A DNA stretch of 64,000 nt from JBCDHN01 sp965224535 (GCA_965224535.1 CBDCZR010000026.1:75783-139782); one strand, 5' to 3'; shown: positions 9,425-19,574, counted from the stretch's first letter. A program made the numbers and translations. Notes: a model not told the origin generated them from the sequence alone.

Positions 9425-12400
9425 ATGGCGTCAAGCGAAAATTCGAAAAAAACCCTGCCAAACGCAGAAAATCGGCCAAAAACTGGAACTGCTAGCAAAA
9501 TCGCCGATTCGGCGTCTGTTCCTTTGGTGCATCGTCTTTTACTCAGCCTTGTTTTGTTCGTTGCTCAGGCCCATGCCGGTGGGAATGACGACGCTTGGGC
9601 GTTCTTAGACCAGCCCTGCACCGAATGCCACGAAGGAACATTTCCAGGCGATACCGAGGCGCGGGAGCACCCTAACATTCTTTTTATCAGTATCGACGAT
9701 TTGCGGCCGGAATTGGGTTGCTATGGGGTTGAGGCGGTTCATTCGCCGAATATCGACCGGCTGGCGGAAACCGGCGTGCGCTTCGATCGCGCCTATTGCC
9801 AAATTGCGGTTTGCAATCCATCCAGGGTGAGCCTCCTGACCGGACTTCGCCCGGATTCAGCGAAGGTTTGGACGCTCGATGTTCGCTTTCGCGATACCAT
9901 TCCGGATATTGTTACCCTGCCGCAACATTTCAAGCAGCACGGCTATCATGCGGTTTCCTTTGGCAAAATCTTTCACAACCCATGGCCGGACAACGCTTCG
10001 TGGAGCGAACCGCATCACTGGCCGAAAAACTCGAAGCTTTGGTCGGAAGCAGCGAAGAAGCAACTCGCTGATTTTCGCGACGAAATGCGCGCTGACGGCA
10101 AAAACGATGCAGCAATCCAGCGAATGCGGGCTCCCGCGACGGAAATCGTGGACTATTCGGATTCCGAGCACATCGACGGCGCAATTGCGGATCAGGCGAT
10201 CGCGGCGATGAAGCGCCTCGCGGCAAAAGAGCAGCCGTTCTTTCTGGCCGCTGGGTTTATTCGCCCCCATCTTCCCTTTGTCGTTCCGCGAAAATATTGG
10301 CAGCTCTACGATCGGGAGAAAATCCCTCTGGCGAGCAATCAAGCTATAGCAAGAGGCGCGCCTGATTTCGCACTGAATACCATGTACGAACTCCGCGACT
10401 ACATGGATTATTCCAGCACGGCGAATCCGCGCAACGGTAGCCTGACACAGACACAACAGCGCGAGCTGAAGCACGGTTATTATGCTTCGGTCAGCTTCAT
10501 CGACGCACAGATTGGCCGGCTTCTGGGTGAATTGGATTCCCTAGGCTTGAGGGAACGCACCATCGTCGTGCTTTGGAGCGATCACGGTTGGAAGTTGGGA
10601 GAACACAATAGCTGGTGCAAGCAGACCAACTACGAAATTGATAATCGCGTTCCTTTGATCATCCGGGATCCACGGGCAGCGGTAAATGGCCGGTCCACGC
10701 AGTCGTTGGTTGAGTTGGTGGACCTTTACCCAACGCTCTGCGATTTGGCGGCGATTCCAGCGGCGAAGCATTTGGAAGGGGTAAGTCTGGCTCCGATCCT
10801 TGCGGATCCTGCTAAAATCGTCAAAAGCGCTGCGTTTAGCCAGTTCCGGCGTCGGACAAAATCGGCTGACCTCATGGGTTATACCATGAGAACGGACAGG
10901 TATCGTTACGTGGAATGGATCGACCGGCAAACGAAGAAAATTCTCGCCCGGGAATTGTACGATCACGACTCCGATCCAGGCGAATCCCGAAATCTTGCAG
11001 GCGGCGACGCCGAAAAGGAACGGGTTCGGCGGTTGAGCGCGCAAATGTGGGAAACCCTGCCGAAACCGCCTGCGTTTACCGGAAAATCCCGGCCCATCCT
11101 ACGTTTCCGCAACAAACGTTCGGAAAAACTGGCCGTTTTCTGGCTAACCGAAGATGGTCAGCGACGAAAAGTGGGCGAGATCGCCCCCGGCAGGCAACTA
11201 ACGCAAAATACCACCAAGGGGCACCGCTTTATCGTGGAAGGCGTAGAGACCGGATTCAGGAAGATGGTTGCGGTGAAACAAGCTGAAGAAACGGTGGTCC
11301 TTGCCGCGGGGAAACCGAAAAGCGGTCCTAACATTGTTGTCATCATGGGCGATGACTGGTCTTGGCCGCACGCTGGCATCCTGGGTGATCCGGTCGCCGA
11401 AACGCCGAATTTCGACCGCATCGCGCGCGAAGGCGTGTTGTTTGAAAATGCCTTCGTTTCGGCTCCCTCCTGCACGCCATCGCGATTCGCGATCGCCACG
11501 GGGCAATATCATTGGCGGCTCGGCGAAGGAGCAAACCTGGGAGGATCGCTGGCGGCGGATATACCGGTTTATCCGGATTTGTTGGCGGAGGCAGGTTACT
11601 TGACCGGCTATTCGCGCAAGGGCGCTTCGCCTAGCAAACACACCTATCGCAGCAACGATCCCTTCGGTCCCCGTTATCAGAATTTTACCGAGTTTTTGAA
11701 GCGGAGGAAGCCCGGGCAGTCGTTTTGTTATTGGTACGGGGCGGGAGAACCGCATCGCCCCTATGATTGGCGCGCCAGTTTGGATAGCGATCTCGACCTA
11801 TCCAAGATCGAGATTCCAGCCTGCCTGCCGGACAATAAAACGATCCGAACCGACCTTGGGGATTACTATCTACGAGTTCGGAAACTCGATCGCTTGGCGG
11901 GCGAAATCCTGGGACACTTGGAGAATGCCGGAGAATTAGAGAACACGATCGTCGTGATGGCAGGGGACAATGGAATGCCGTTTCCGCGCTGCAAAGCAAC
12001 GCTCTACGATATGGGAACGCGGACGCCGTTGGCGATCCGATGGGGAGCGAACGTAGCCGCCGGCCGGAAGATATCCGATTTTGTTTCGCTCACCGATTTG
12101 GCGCCGACTTTTCTGGAAGCCGCGGGATTGCCGGTCCCGAAGCCTATGACAGGGCGCTCGCTGATGCCCCAATTGACCTCCGGCAAGTCGGGCTGGATAG
12201 ATGCGAAGCGAACCTATGTCCTAACCGGCATGGAACGCCACGTGTATCCAAATCCGTCGCGCGCGGTCCGCACGGAGCAGTTTTTATATATTCGCAATCA
12301 ATCCCCGGAAACCTGGCCTAACGGAGAAATCCCCGGTCAACAACCGCGCTTCGATTTCACCAAGACGCCATGGCCCACCGTTTCGGGAGCTTTCTCCTAC

Positions 12401-12601
12401 AACGTGGATCCCAGCCCGACGAAGCAATGGATGCTGGAGAATCCAAACCGGGGAGACCGGCTGAATGAGCTAGCCTTCGGTCGTCGCCCGGACGAGGAGC
12501 TTTACGATTTGCGCAACGACCCGCATCAACTCAGGAATGTGGCGAATGATCCGGCGTTTTCCGGTGCAATCCAGGATTTGAGACGCAAGTTGGGTGAGTG
12601 A
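9425..12601 (+). CDS. Double sulfatase with a VHL-like linker domain and a cytochrome-type leader
   Basis: Two complete sulfatase domains in one chain. Domain 1 is iduronate-2-sulfatase-like: metal-binding DD at 91-92, formylglycine signature CNPSR at 130-134. Domain 2 starts near residue 634: GDD, then CTPSR with the cysteine at 683. Between them, about residues 558-607, lies a VHL beta-domain-like segment (ILRFRNKRSEKLAVFWL..DGQRRKVGEIAPG). The N-terminus carries a signal peptide followed by DDAWAFLDQPCTECHE, a CxxCH haem-type motif that is nearly the same as the start of the next gene. The GTG at 9527 aligns with that gene's ATG and may be the real start. Probably periplasmic; acts on sulfate esters after formylglycine maturation. 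Confidence 0.88.
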   Translation: MASSENSKKTLPNAENRPKTGTASKIADSASVPLVHRLLLSLVLFVAQAHAGGNDDAWAFLDQPCTECHEGTFPGDTEAREHPNILFISIDDLRPELGCYGVEAVHSPNIDRLAETGVRFDRAYCQIAVCNPSRVSLLTGLRPDSAKVWTLDVRFRDTIPDIVTLPQHFKQHGYHAVSFGKIFHNPWPDNASWSEPHHWPKNSKLWSEAAKKQLADFRDEMRADGKNDAAIQRMRAPATEIVDYSDSEHIDGAIADQAIAAMKRLAAKEQPFFLAAGFIRPHLPFVVPRKYWQLYDREKIPLASNQAIARGAPDFALNTMYELRDYMDYSSTANPRNGSLTQTQQRELKHGYYASVSFIDAQIGRLLGELDSLGLRERTIVVLWSDHGWKLGEHNSWCKQTNYEIDNRVPLIIRDPRAAVNGRSTQSLVELVDLYPTLCDLAAIPAAKHLEGVSLAPILADPAKIVKSAAFSQFRRRTKSADLMGYTMRTDRYRYVEWIDRQTKKILARELYDHDSDPGESRNLAGGDAEKERVRRLSAQMWETLPKPPAFTGKSRPILRFRNKRSEKLAVFWLTEDGQRRKVGEIAPGRQLTQNTTKGHRFIVEGVETGFRKMVAVKQAEETVVLAAGKPKSGPNIVVIMGDDWSWPHAGILGDPVAETPNFDRIAREGVLFENAFVSAPSCTPSRFAIATGQYHWRLGEGANLGGSLAADIPVYPDLLAEAGYLTGYSRKGASPSKHTYRSNDPFGPRYQNFTEFLKRRKPGQSFCYWYGAGEPHRPYDWRASLDSDLDLSKIEIPACLPDNKTIRTDLGDYYLRVRKLDRLAGEILGHLENAGELENTIVVMAGDNGMPFPRCKATLYDMGTRTPLAIRWGANVAAGRKISDFVSLTDLAPTFLEAAGLPVPKPMTGRSLMPQLTSGKSGWIDAKRTYVLTGMERHVYPNPSRAVRTEQFLYIRNQSPETWPNGEIPGQQPRFDFTKTPWPTVSGAFSYNVDPSPTKQWMLENPNRGDRLNELAFGRRPDEELYDLRNDPHQLRNVANDPAFSGAIQDLRRKLGE

Positions 12602-12613
12602 ACCCTGTTCCCG

Positions 12614-14926
12614 ATGCTCCGCGTTTTCCTCAGCCTCCTGATTTCCCTCACTACCACCCACGCCAGTTGGAACGACGACGCTTGGGCGTTTTTCGACCAG
12701 CACTGCACCGAATGCCACGATGACGCCGCGGCGAAGGGTGGGCTGGATTTGTTCGCGCTGGGCGACGAGATTTCCGGGATTCAATCCGTGGATCGCTGGA
12801 CCCGGATTTACGACCGCGTGGCCATGGCCGAAATGCCGCCGAAGGATGAGCCGAGGCCGGATCAGGCTGCGATTCGCCAGTTTCTCGCCGCGGTCGAGCC
12901 TCCCCTCACCCGGGGCGACCGGCAGCTTCGCGAAGTGGTGGCGCGGCGGCTAAATCGAACCGAGTACGAGCACACAATTCAGGATTTGTTAGGGATCGAC
13001 GTGGGCCTGAAGCACCTCTTGCCCGAGGATCCCGAAGCGGGCGGGTTCGACAACAACGGCGCGGTGCTGGCGGTCTCCGCGGAGCTGATCGAGCGCTATT
13101 TGCAGGCGGCACGCTTGGCGCTGGATCACGCGATCGTGCATGGCGATGCGCCGGAATCGCGGACGGCCGTGGCGAGCGCGAAGGGTGAGGTCGAGCGTTA
13201 TTTCGGCCAGCAATACGGCTACCACGATGGACGAATCGTGGCCTACCTGACGGATCGCGGCAACTACAGCAAAATCTCGACGCGCAGTGAAAAAACCAGG
13301 CTTCGGGGCCGGTATCGCTTCAAATTCACGGCGGCGGCGCACAACAGCCAGGAGCCGCTGGTGTTCTCCGTGGTGGCGTCGGATTTTAAGAAAGCGGGGG
13401 CGACTTACCGGAACCTGGGTTACTTCGAAGCTAAGCCGCAGCCGCGAGAATTTGAGATTGAGGTCGTGCTCGACGCTGGTTTCGCGATCCAGTTTTTTTC
13501 GCATGGGTTGCCGGTTTGGGCGAAAAATCCGGATAAAAACGCGCTGCCGGGAGTCGGCTACAGCGACGTGGAAATCACCGGGCCGATCGTGGAAACCTGG
13601 CCGCCGGCGAGTCATTCGCGCTTACTTGGCGAAGTTAGGCTGGATTCCGGCACGCTGGCGGATGCGGACGGGATTTTGCGCCGTTTTGCGGAGCGCGCCT
13701 TCCGGCGGCCGGTCGAAAACGCGGAAATCGCGCGTTTTTCCAGGTTAGTCGCGGATCGTCTGGCGCAGGGCCGCGATTTCGAGGCGAGCCTGCGCGTTGG
13801 GTTGGAAGCGATTTTGTGCTCGACGAATTTTCTCTTCCTCAAAGAGCCGCCGTCCGGCCGCATCAGCGATTTTGAGCTGGCGTCGCGGCTTTCCTACTTT
13901 TTGTGGAGCAGCCTGCCAGACCCACAACTTTTGGCCGCGGCAAAGTCCGGCGCGCTGCGAAATCCGGCCAAACTCCGCGCGGAAATTGAGCGCATGTTAG
14001 GCGATCCCCGCAGCGAGCGCTTCGTGACGAATTTCACCGGTCAGTGGCTGAGTTTGCGCGAAATCGACGAAACGACGCCCGATTCCAAGCTCTATCCCGG
14101 CTTCGACGAAGTGCTGCAAGTCAGCATGGTCTGGGAAGGCGAGCGCTTGTTCCGCAAGCTGCTCGACGACGACCTGAGCATCGTGAATTTTCTGGATTCA
14201 GACTTCGCGATGCTGAACCGGCGCCTGGCCGAGCACTACGAAATCCCGGGCGCTCAAGATTTGGGGGGCCTAACATTGCAACCAATTTCGCTGCCGGAGG
14301 ACAGCGTCCGAGGTGGCGTGTTAACCCAGGCCGGCGTCCTCAAGGTGACCGCGAACGGAACGACGACCTCCCCCGTGCTGCGCGGCGTCTGGGTTTTGGA
14401 GAACATCCTGGGCGAGCACATCCCGCCTCCGCCGCCGAACATTGCGGGGATCGAGCCCGACATCCGGCAAGCCACGACCATCCGCGAGCAGCTCGATTTG
14501 CACCGCGATTCCGAGACTTGCCGCGGCTGTCACCAGCACATCGACCCGCCCGGATTCGCGCTGGAAAGCTTCGACCCCATCGGTGCTTACCGCGAGCGTT
14601 ACCTGCAATTCAAGGTGAACCCGCAGCACGCGGACAAGGGCTGGGGCAGCGTGGTGGAAGCGAAAGAGGTGGATGCGTCCGGCGCTCTTGCCAGCGGAGA
14701 AGCGTTCGATTCGATCGTCGAATTCAAGGCGCTGCTGGTTGCGAATTCGGACCGGTTCGCCCATTGCCTGACGGAGCGGCTCCTAACCTACGCGCTGGGC
14801 CGCGAGCTGGGTTTTTCCGACCGCGCCGCCGTCCGCGAGATCGCGAATCGCGCCCGGAAACGCGGCAACGGCCTGCGAACCTTGATCCACGAAATCATCC
14901 TGAGCGACACCTTTCACCAACCCTAA
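12614..14926 (+). CDS. DUF1587/1592/1588/1585 secreted cytochrome-c-type protein
   Basis: A large exported protein of the planctomycete/verrucomicrobial type whose Pfam set is DUF1587-DUF1592-DUF1588-DUF1585 with an N-terminal PSCyt1-like cytochrome c. After the signal peptide comes CTECHD (CxxCH) near residue 33. LNRTEYEHTIQDLLG marks DUF1587, RAFRRPVENAE the DUF1595/1592 region, and CRGCHQHIDPPGFALESFDPIG DUF1588 with a second CxxCH. LTYALGRELG..DR near the end marks DUF1585. The gene follows the sulfatase by 12 bases and is followed after one base by DUF1552, the standard partner. The role is unproven; a link to exported macromolecule breakdown is usually proposed. Confidence 0.92.
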   Translation: MLRVFLSLLISLTTTHASWNDDAWAFFDQHCTECHDDAAAKGGLDLFALGDEISGIQSVDRWTRIYDRVAMAEMPPKDEPRPDQAAIRQFLAAVEPPLTRGDRQLREVVARRLNRTEYEHTIQDLLGIDVGLKHLLPEDPEAGGFDNNGAVLAVSAELIERYLQAARLALDHAIVHGDAPESRTAVASAKGEVERYFGQQYGYHDGRIVAYLTDRGNYSKISTRSEKTRLRGRYRFKFTAAAHNSQEPLVFSVVASDFKKAGATYRNLGYFEAKPQPREFEIEVVLDAGFAIQFFSHGLPVWAKNPDKNALPGVGYSDVEITGPIVETWPPASHSRLLGEVRLDSGTLADADGILRRFAERAFRRPVENAEIARFSRLVADRLAQGRDFEASLRVGLEAILCSTNFLFLKEPPSGRISDFELASRLSYFLWSSLPDPQLLAAAKSGALRNPAKLRAEIERMLGDPRSERFVTNFTGQWLSLREIDETTPDSKLYPGFDEVLQVSMVWEGERLFRKLLDDDLSIVNFLDSDFAMLNRRLAEHYEIPGAQDLGGLTLQPISLPEDSVRGGVLTQAGVLKVTANGTTTSPVLRGVWVLENILGEHIPPPPPNIAGIEPDIRQATTIREQLDLHRDSETCRGCHQHIDPPGFALESFDPIGAYRERYLQFKVNPQHADKGWGSVVEAKEVDASGALASGEAFDSIVEFKALLVANSDRFAHCLTERLLTYALGRELGFSDRAAVREIANRARKRGNGLRTLIHEIILSDTFHQP

Positions 14927-14927
14927 C

Positions 14928-16148
14928 ATGAACCGAAGAACCTTGCTGCTCAGAGGCGCAGGCGTCTGCATAGCGCTGCCGGCCCTGGAATCGCGAGCGG
15001 AAAAATCGCCGCCGAAACGGATGGTCGCGATCAATCTCCCGCTTGGTCTGCACGGCCCTAACTTTTTCCCCAACGAACCCGGGCGAGGCTACGTTTTGAG
15101 CCCCTACCTGGAATTGGCGAAGGATCAGCGCGACGATTTCACGGTCATTTCCGGCACGAGTCATCCGGGCGTCGATGGCGGCCACTCGGCGGAGAAATCC
15201 TTCCTCACCGCCGCCCCGCATCCCGGCTCGCGCGGGTTCAAGAACACGGTTTCGCTCGATCAAGTCGTGGCGCGCGCGATTGGCGAGACGACGCGGTTTG
15301 CCTCGCTGACGATCGGCGACAAGAGCCTGAGTTTTACCGCCAACGGAGTCCCGATTCCGAGCGAAACCTCGCCGGCCCGGGTTTTCGCGCGTTTGTTCCT
15401 AACAGGCTCCAAAAACGACATCGCCGCCCAAAAACGGCAACTGCGCGATGGCCGCAGCATCCTGGACACCGTGCTGGAGGAGGCAAATTCCACCGAAACG
15501 CGGGTGAGCGCGGTGGATCGCGAGAAGCTGGACCAATTCTTCACCGCGGTCCGCGAAGCCGAGCGGCGATTGCAGAAAAGCGAAGCGTGGCTGGAGACGC
15601 CCAAGCCTACCGTGGATGCTCGGCAACCGCGCGACGTTGGTTCCCGCGAACTCACCACCTGGCTGCGCGGCCATTTCGACGTGATTCGCCTGGCGTTGCA
15701 AACCGATTCCACGCGCGTGGTCGCGTTTTCCGCCCCAAATCACAGCCTGGTCGTTCCGCTGCCGGGCGTGAGCATGGGCTACCACAACCTGACCCATCAC
15801 GGCAAAAATCCGGACATGATCCGGCAGCTCGAAATCATCGACCGGGCGACCGTCGAGCTCTGGGCGGAGTTTCTGCGCGGCTTGAAGGCAATCCCGGACG
15901 GCGCTGGAAATTTGCTGGATCAAACCCAGGTTTTGCTTGGATCCAACCTCGGAAACGCCAGCGGCCACATTACTACGAATTTGCCGATCCTTCTCGGCGG
16001 CGGCGGTTTTCAGCACGGCCAACACCTCGCGTTTGATGCGAAGAACAACTACCCGCTGCCCAACTTGTTCGTTAGCATGATGCAGAAACTGGGACTGGAG
16101 GTGGATGCGTTTGCGTCGTCCACCGGGCCGATGACGGGACTGAGCTGA
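14928..16148 (+). CDS. DUF1552 family exported protein
   Basis: MNRRTLLLRGAGVCIALPAL is a leader with a twin-arginine (NRRTLLL), as in DUF1552 proteins. The body has family landmarks: LPLGLHGPNFFPNEPG near residues 37-52, SGTSHPGVDGGHS near 78-90, and a conserved C-terminal block with LLGSNLGNASGH and LPILLGGGGF. DUF1552 is regularly encoded just after a DUF1588-type cytochrome, as here, where only one base separates the stop and start (translational coupling). It belongs to the alkaline-phosphatase-like superfamily distantly related to DUF1501, but its reaction is unknown. Confidence 0.92.
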   Translation: MNRRTLLLRGAGVCIALPALESRAEKSPPKRMVAINLPLGLHGPNFFPNEPGRGYVLSPYLELAKDQRDDFTVISGTSHPGVDGGHSAEKSFLTAAPHPGSRGFKNTVSLDQVVARAIGETTRFASLTIGDKSLSFTANGVPIPSETSPARVFARLFLTGSKNDIAAQKRQLRDGRSILDTVLEEANSTETRVSAVDREKLDQFFTAVREAERRLQKSEAWLETPKPTVDARQPRDVGSRELTTWLRGHFDVIRLALQTDSTRVVAFSAPNHSLVVPLPGVSMGYHNLTHHGKNPDMIRQLEIIDRATVELWAEFLRGLKAIPDGAGNLLDQTQVLLGSNLGNASGHITTNLPILLGGGGFQHGQHLAFDAKNNYPLPNLFVSMMQKLGLEVDAFASSTGPMTGLS

Positions 16149-16178
16149 ACGCGCAAAATTGGCCTTGCCGCCCCGGTC

Positions 16179-17648
16179 ATGGTGGTTTTGTTAGGCCTAA
16201 CACGCCCACCAATGCCGCTCATCGCCCAAACCGAGCCCGCTTCGCCCGCTGAAACCACACCGCTGCCCTCTGTCGCGGAGACCCTGCACGATCTCAAAGG
16301 CATCCCCGGAAAAATCGCGGACATGCTCTGCGATTGGCAGATTGCGACGGTCTGGATCGATCCGCTCACCCAACTCATCCTGGTGGCCGGCATCGCCCTC
16401 GTCACCGTCGTCGTCCACTTCGCGGCGCGCACGGCTTTGTTGCGCGCGTTCACCTGGCTCATCCGCAAATCCCAGATTTCCTGGGACGATGCGTTCGTGA
16501 AAACGCGTGCCCTCAAGTGGCTGGCCCATTTGCTGCCGGCGCTGGTGGTTTTTTTGCTGGGGCGCCTGTTGCTGAGCGAAAGTTTTCCGAAATTGGCCGG
16601 CTTCGTCCAAGGCGCCGCCAAACTCTACCTCATCGTGGTGGGTGTGTTAGTGGTCAACGCCTTCCTCAACGGGCTGGGACTCATCACCCGCAAATCCAAG
16701 GTTGGCGACGACATCCCGCTGGATAGCTTGGTGCAAGTATCCAAGCTGCTCCTCTTCCTGACCGCCATCCTCGTCACGTTGGCGACGTTGACCGGGCGAG
16801 ACATCCTCAAAATCCTCGCCGGCATGGGCGCGTTCGCCGCCGTGCTCATGCTCGTGTTTAAGGACGCCATCCTCGGCCTTGCCGCCGGAATTCAACTCGC
16901 GGCCAACCGGATGATCAAAATCGGCGATTGGATCGAGATGCCGAAACACGGCGCGGACGGCAACGTCATCGCCGTCGGCCTAACCACGGTCAAGGTCCAA
17001 AATTGGGACAAAACCATCACCACGCTGCCCACTTACTCGCTCATCAGCGAATCGTTCAAAAACTGGCGCGGCATGGACGAAAGCCGCGGCCGGCGCATCA
17101 AGCGCGCCATTTACGTGGACATGAACACGGTGAAACTGTGCACGCCGGCGATGCTCGAACGCTTCGCGCGCATCGAGTACATCGAGCAATACATGGCCGG
17201 CAAGGCCACCGAAATCGAGGCGTGGAACCAGACGCACCAAGTGGACCCGGAGGACGTGATCAACTCGCGCCGCCTAACGAACATCGGCACTTTTCGCGCC
17301 TACATTTTGGCCTACCTGCGCAATCACCCGGTCATCAACCAGGAGATGACGCTGCTGGTGCGCCAACTGGCTCCGGGCGAGCACGGGCTACCCATCGAGA
17401 TCTACTGCTTTAGCGCGGACAAACGCTGGGTGAACTACGAGGACGTGCAAAGCGACATCTTCGACCACATCCTCGCCATCGCGCCGGAATTCGAGCTGCG
17501 CATCTTCCAGACACCGAGCGGGGCAGATGTGCGGCATTTGGCGGAAAGCGTCCTAACAAAGCCACCTGCGTCAACGAAACGGCGGGCGAAAAAGACGGCG
17601 CCGAAGAAATCCGTGGGCAGAAGGGACGCAAGGGACGAAAAGGACTGA
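16179..17648 (+). CDS. ybdG: MscS-type mechanosensitive channel, YbdG-like
   Basis: The region KDAILGLAAGIQLAANRMIKI (about 227-247) and GDWIEMPKHGADGNVIAVGL..TVKVQNWDKTITTLPTYSLISESFKNWRGM closely follows the pore helix and beta domain of the YbdG/MscM miniconductance channels. Several hydrophobic helices precede it (about residues 65-90, 110-130, 145-165, 190-205). It opens under membrane tension and releases solutes in hypo-osmotic shock. The soluble C-terminus ends in a Lys/Arg-rich tail. The ATG at 16212 is a possible alternative start. An early stretch looks like a leader, which is also seen in larger MscS relatives. Confidence 0.88.
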   Translation: MVVLLGLTRPPMPLIAQTEPASPAETTPLPSVAETLHDLKGIPGKIADMLCDWQIATVWIDPLTQLILVAGIALVTVVVHFAARTALLRAFTWLIRKSQISWDDAFVKTRALKWLAHLLPALVVFLLGRLLLSESFPKLAGFVQGAAKLYLIVVGVLVVNAFLNGLGLITRKSKVGDDIPLDSLVQVSKLLLFLTAILVTLATLTGRDILKILAGMGAFAAVLMLVFKDAILGLAAGIQLAANRMIKIGDWIEMPKHGADGNVIAVGLTTVKVQNWDKTITTLPTYSLISESFKNWRGMDESRGRRIKRAIYVDMNTVKLCTPAMLERFARIEYIEQYMAGKATEIEAWNQTHQVDPEDVINSRRLTNIGTFRAYILAYLRNHPVINQEMTLLVRQLAPGEHGLPIEIYCFSADKRWVNYEDVQSDIFDHILAIAPEFELRIFQTPSGADVRHLAESVLTKPPASTKRRAKKTAPKKSVGRRDARDEKD

Positions 17649-17711
17649 AGGGACGGTATTTCTGGTCCGGCGTCGCTTTAGTCGTTTGGGTCCCTTTGGT
17701 CCCTTGCTGGC

Positions 17712-19517
17712 TTATTTCGGCCCTGTGCGCCGCAAACGCTCCAACGCCGCCACGGTCCAAATTTTCGGGTAAAGCCGCTCGTGATACCACAGTTTGGCGA
17801 AGTAGAAGCCGATGGGCGATGGGTCGAATTTCGTGCCGAGTTCCGTGGCCTGGCTCAAAAACTCGATGGCGCGAGCAATGACCCTGCCGGAGCCGATTTC
17901 ACGCGGTAAACCGGCGGAAATCGCCTCCAGCGCCAGGGCGGTTTCCTCGATTGATGACGGACAATCGCGCTTGCCGCCCCAACCGCCGTCGTCGTTCTGG
18001 TTGGCCAGCAGCCAAGCCGTTGCCGGGGCTGCCATGGTCTTGGCCGGCGGTTGCCAGGGCTCAATTTCGCGCAATGCCAACACCACCATCGCCGTGCCGT
18101 AGGTTTGGTTGGTTTCGCCGGCGGCGTGCTGGTTTCCGAACCACAGCGGAGTCCAGGAGCCGTCGTTAGCCTGACGCCGGCGCAAAAAACTCAGCGCCCG
18201 GTCGGCGGCGCGGTCCAATCGCGCGCGCTCGCGGTCGTCGAGCACGTTTTTCCACGCGTTCCAGGCGCGCAGGGTGTGCGCGGTCAAATCCGGGCTGGAG
18301 CGGTCGAAAGGCTGGGTGCCCCAACCGCGGCAAAACGTGGGAATCCCGCCATCGCCGTTTTGGAGGTCCAACAGCCAGGTTAGGCCGTTTTTCGCCGCCT
18401 CCACGGTTTTGGCGTCGTCCGGTTCGGCCAATTGACGCAGCGCCAACATCGCCCCCGGCGTGTCATCGGCGTCCGGGACACCACCGCTCAAATCCGTCCA
18501 CGCCCATCCTCCCGGCGCGGCGCCGGTGTAAGGGTGCACCTCGCGATATTGCTGGCCCAGCAGCCAATCCAGCACCCGCGAACGCGCCTCGGCGTCAAAA
18601 TCCTCGCGTTCGCCGCCAGCCAGCAGCGCCTTGACCGACAGCGTCGTCACCCACGTCGCCAAATTCGTGTCGATCGGCCAACTGCCGTCCTCGCGGATGG
18701 ATTCGACCACAAAACGGGCCCCGCGAAGAGCAACGGGATGCTCGGCCTGGCCGGAAGAGGCCAGCGCCATGGTTACGAAGCTGGTTAGCGGCGTGGCTTC
18801 GAGAAAGCCGCCGCTTCCCGGCTGAATCCGCTCCAGCAGCGCCGACGCTTTGGGCCAGGTTCGGCGCCGAATCGTCGAAACCGGTGGCAACGGAGGCGCG
18901 TTGCGAAATCGCGCGTAACCGATCGCGATCAAAGCCGGCAGCGCGTAGCTCACCACCGGAAACCGCAGCGCCGCAAACCACTCCCGCGGCATGGCGGACA
19001 ATTCGAACGGCAGCGGCAAAACCCTGCGCCAAGCCTGCTTCCCATCGCCCAGCCGCCCGCAAATGGCGCACGTCATCAGGATGGGCACGGCAAACGTGCG
19101 GTCCCGGCCATAGCGCGCGGTCACCTTTTGCACCAACTGTTCGGGCTCGACGCTGCCGGCCGTTTTTTCGATCCAGCGCTGCGCCTTTTCCAGCGCCGCC
19201 TCCTCATTCGGGCTCACCCGGCTCAACGCCGACCAGCAGAGCAGGGTGGTGGAGATGTTGGAGAAACTGATGGTCGTGTCGCCCCAGCCGCCGTCCTCGT
19301 TTTGATTGGCGACCAGCCACGCTGCGCCGCGGCGAATCAACTCCGCGTGCCGGCTAGCGTCCACGCAATGCAACGCAACGAGCGCCGTGGCCGTGGAAAG
19401 CGCGCTGGAAGAAAGCCGGCCCTCCCAATGTCCTGCGGCATTGCGTTCGGCCAGCAAATTGGCGCGGGCGCTGGCGAGGAATTCGTCGAACTTGGGGTGC
19501 ATGTTAGGACTCGCCAT
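17712..19517 (-). CDS. Squalene-hopene-cyclase-family terpene cyclase-like protein
   Basis: An alpha/alpha-barrel protein with many QW-type repeats (for example NQNEDGGWGD at 71-80, REDGSWPIDTNLATW at 275-289, QNGDGG, ANDGSW, NQNDDGGWG). The motif VPDADDTPGA has the DxDDT acid (349-353) that protonates the substrate in class II cyclases. At 601 residues it is slightly shorter than typical squalene-hopene cyclases. It is the last gene of a minus-strand set with a RelE pair and a smaller prenyltransferase-like gene. The substrate is unknown: squalene or another polyprenyl chain is possible. Its 3' end converges with the channel gene. Confidence 0.82.
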   Translation of the reverse strand: MASPNMHPKFDEFLASARANLLAERNAAGHWEGRLSSSALSTATALVALHCVDASRHAELIRRGAAWLVANQNEDGGWGDTTISFSNISTTLLCWSALSRVSPNEEAALEKAQRWIEKTAGSVEPEQLVQKVTARYGRDRTFAVPILMTCAICGRLGDGKQAWRRVLPLPFELSAMPREWFAALRFPVVSYALPALIAIGYARFRNAPPLPPVSTIRRRTWPKASALLERIQPGSGGFLEATPLTSFVTMALASSGQAEHPVALRGARFVVESIREDGSWPIDTNLATWVTTLSVKALLAGGEREDFDAEARSRVLDWLLGQQYREVHPYTGAAPGGWAWTDLSGGVPDADDTPGAMLALRQLAEPDDAKTVEAAKNGLTWLLDLQNGDGGIPTFCRGWGTQPFDRSSPDLTAHTLRAWNAWKNVLDDRERARLDRAADRALSFLRRRQANDGSWTPLWFGNQHAAGETNQTYGTAMVVLALREIEPWQPPAKTMAAPATAWLLANQNDDGGWGGKRDCPSSIEETALALEAISAGLPREIGSGRVIARAIEFLSQATELGTKFDPSPIGFYFAKLWYHERLYPKIWTVAALERLRRTGPK

Positions 19518-19574
19518 GCTGCCTGTTTCGCCCTCGCTTTGCAGTCATCAGGCGTGCAGCGCGAAATGTTGTGG

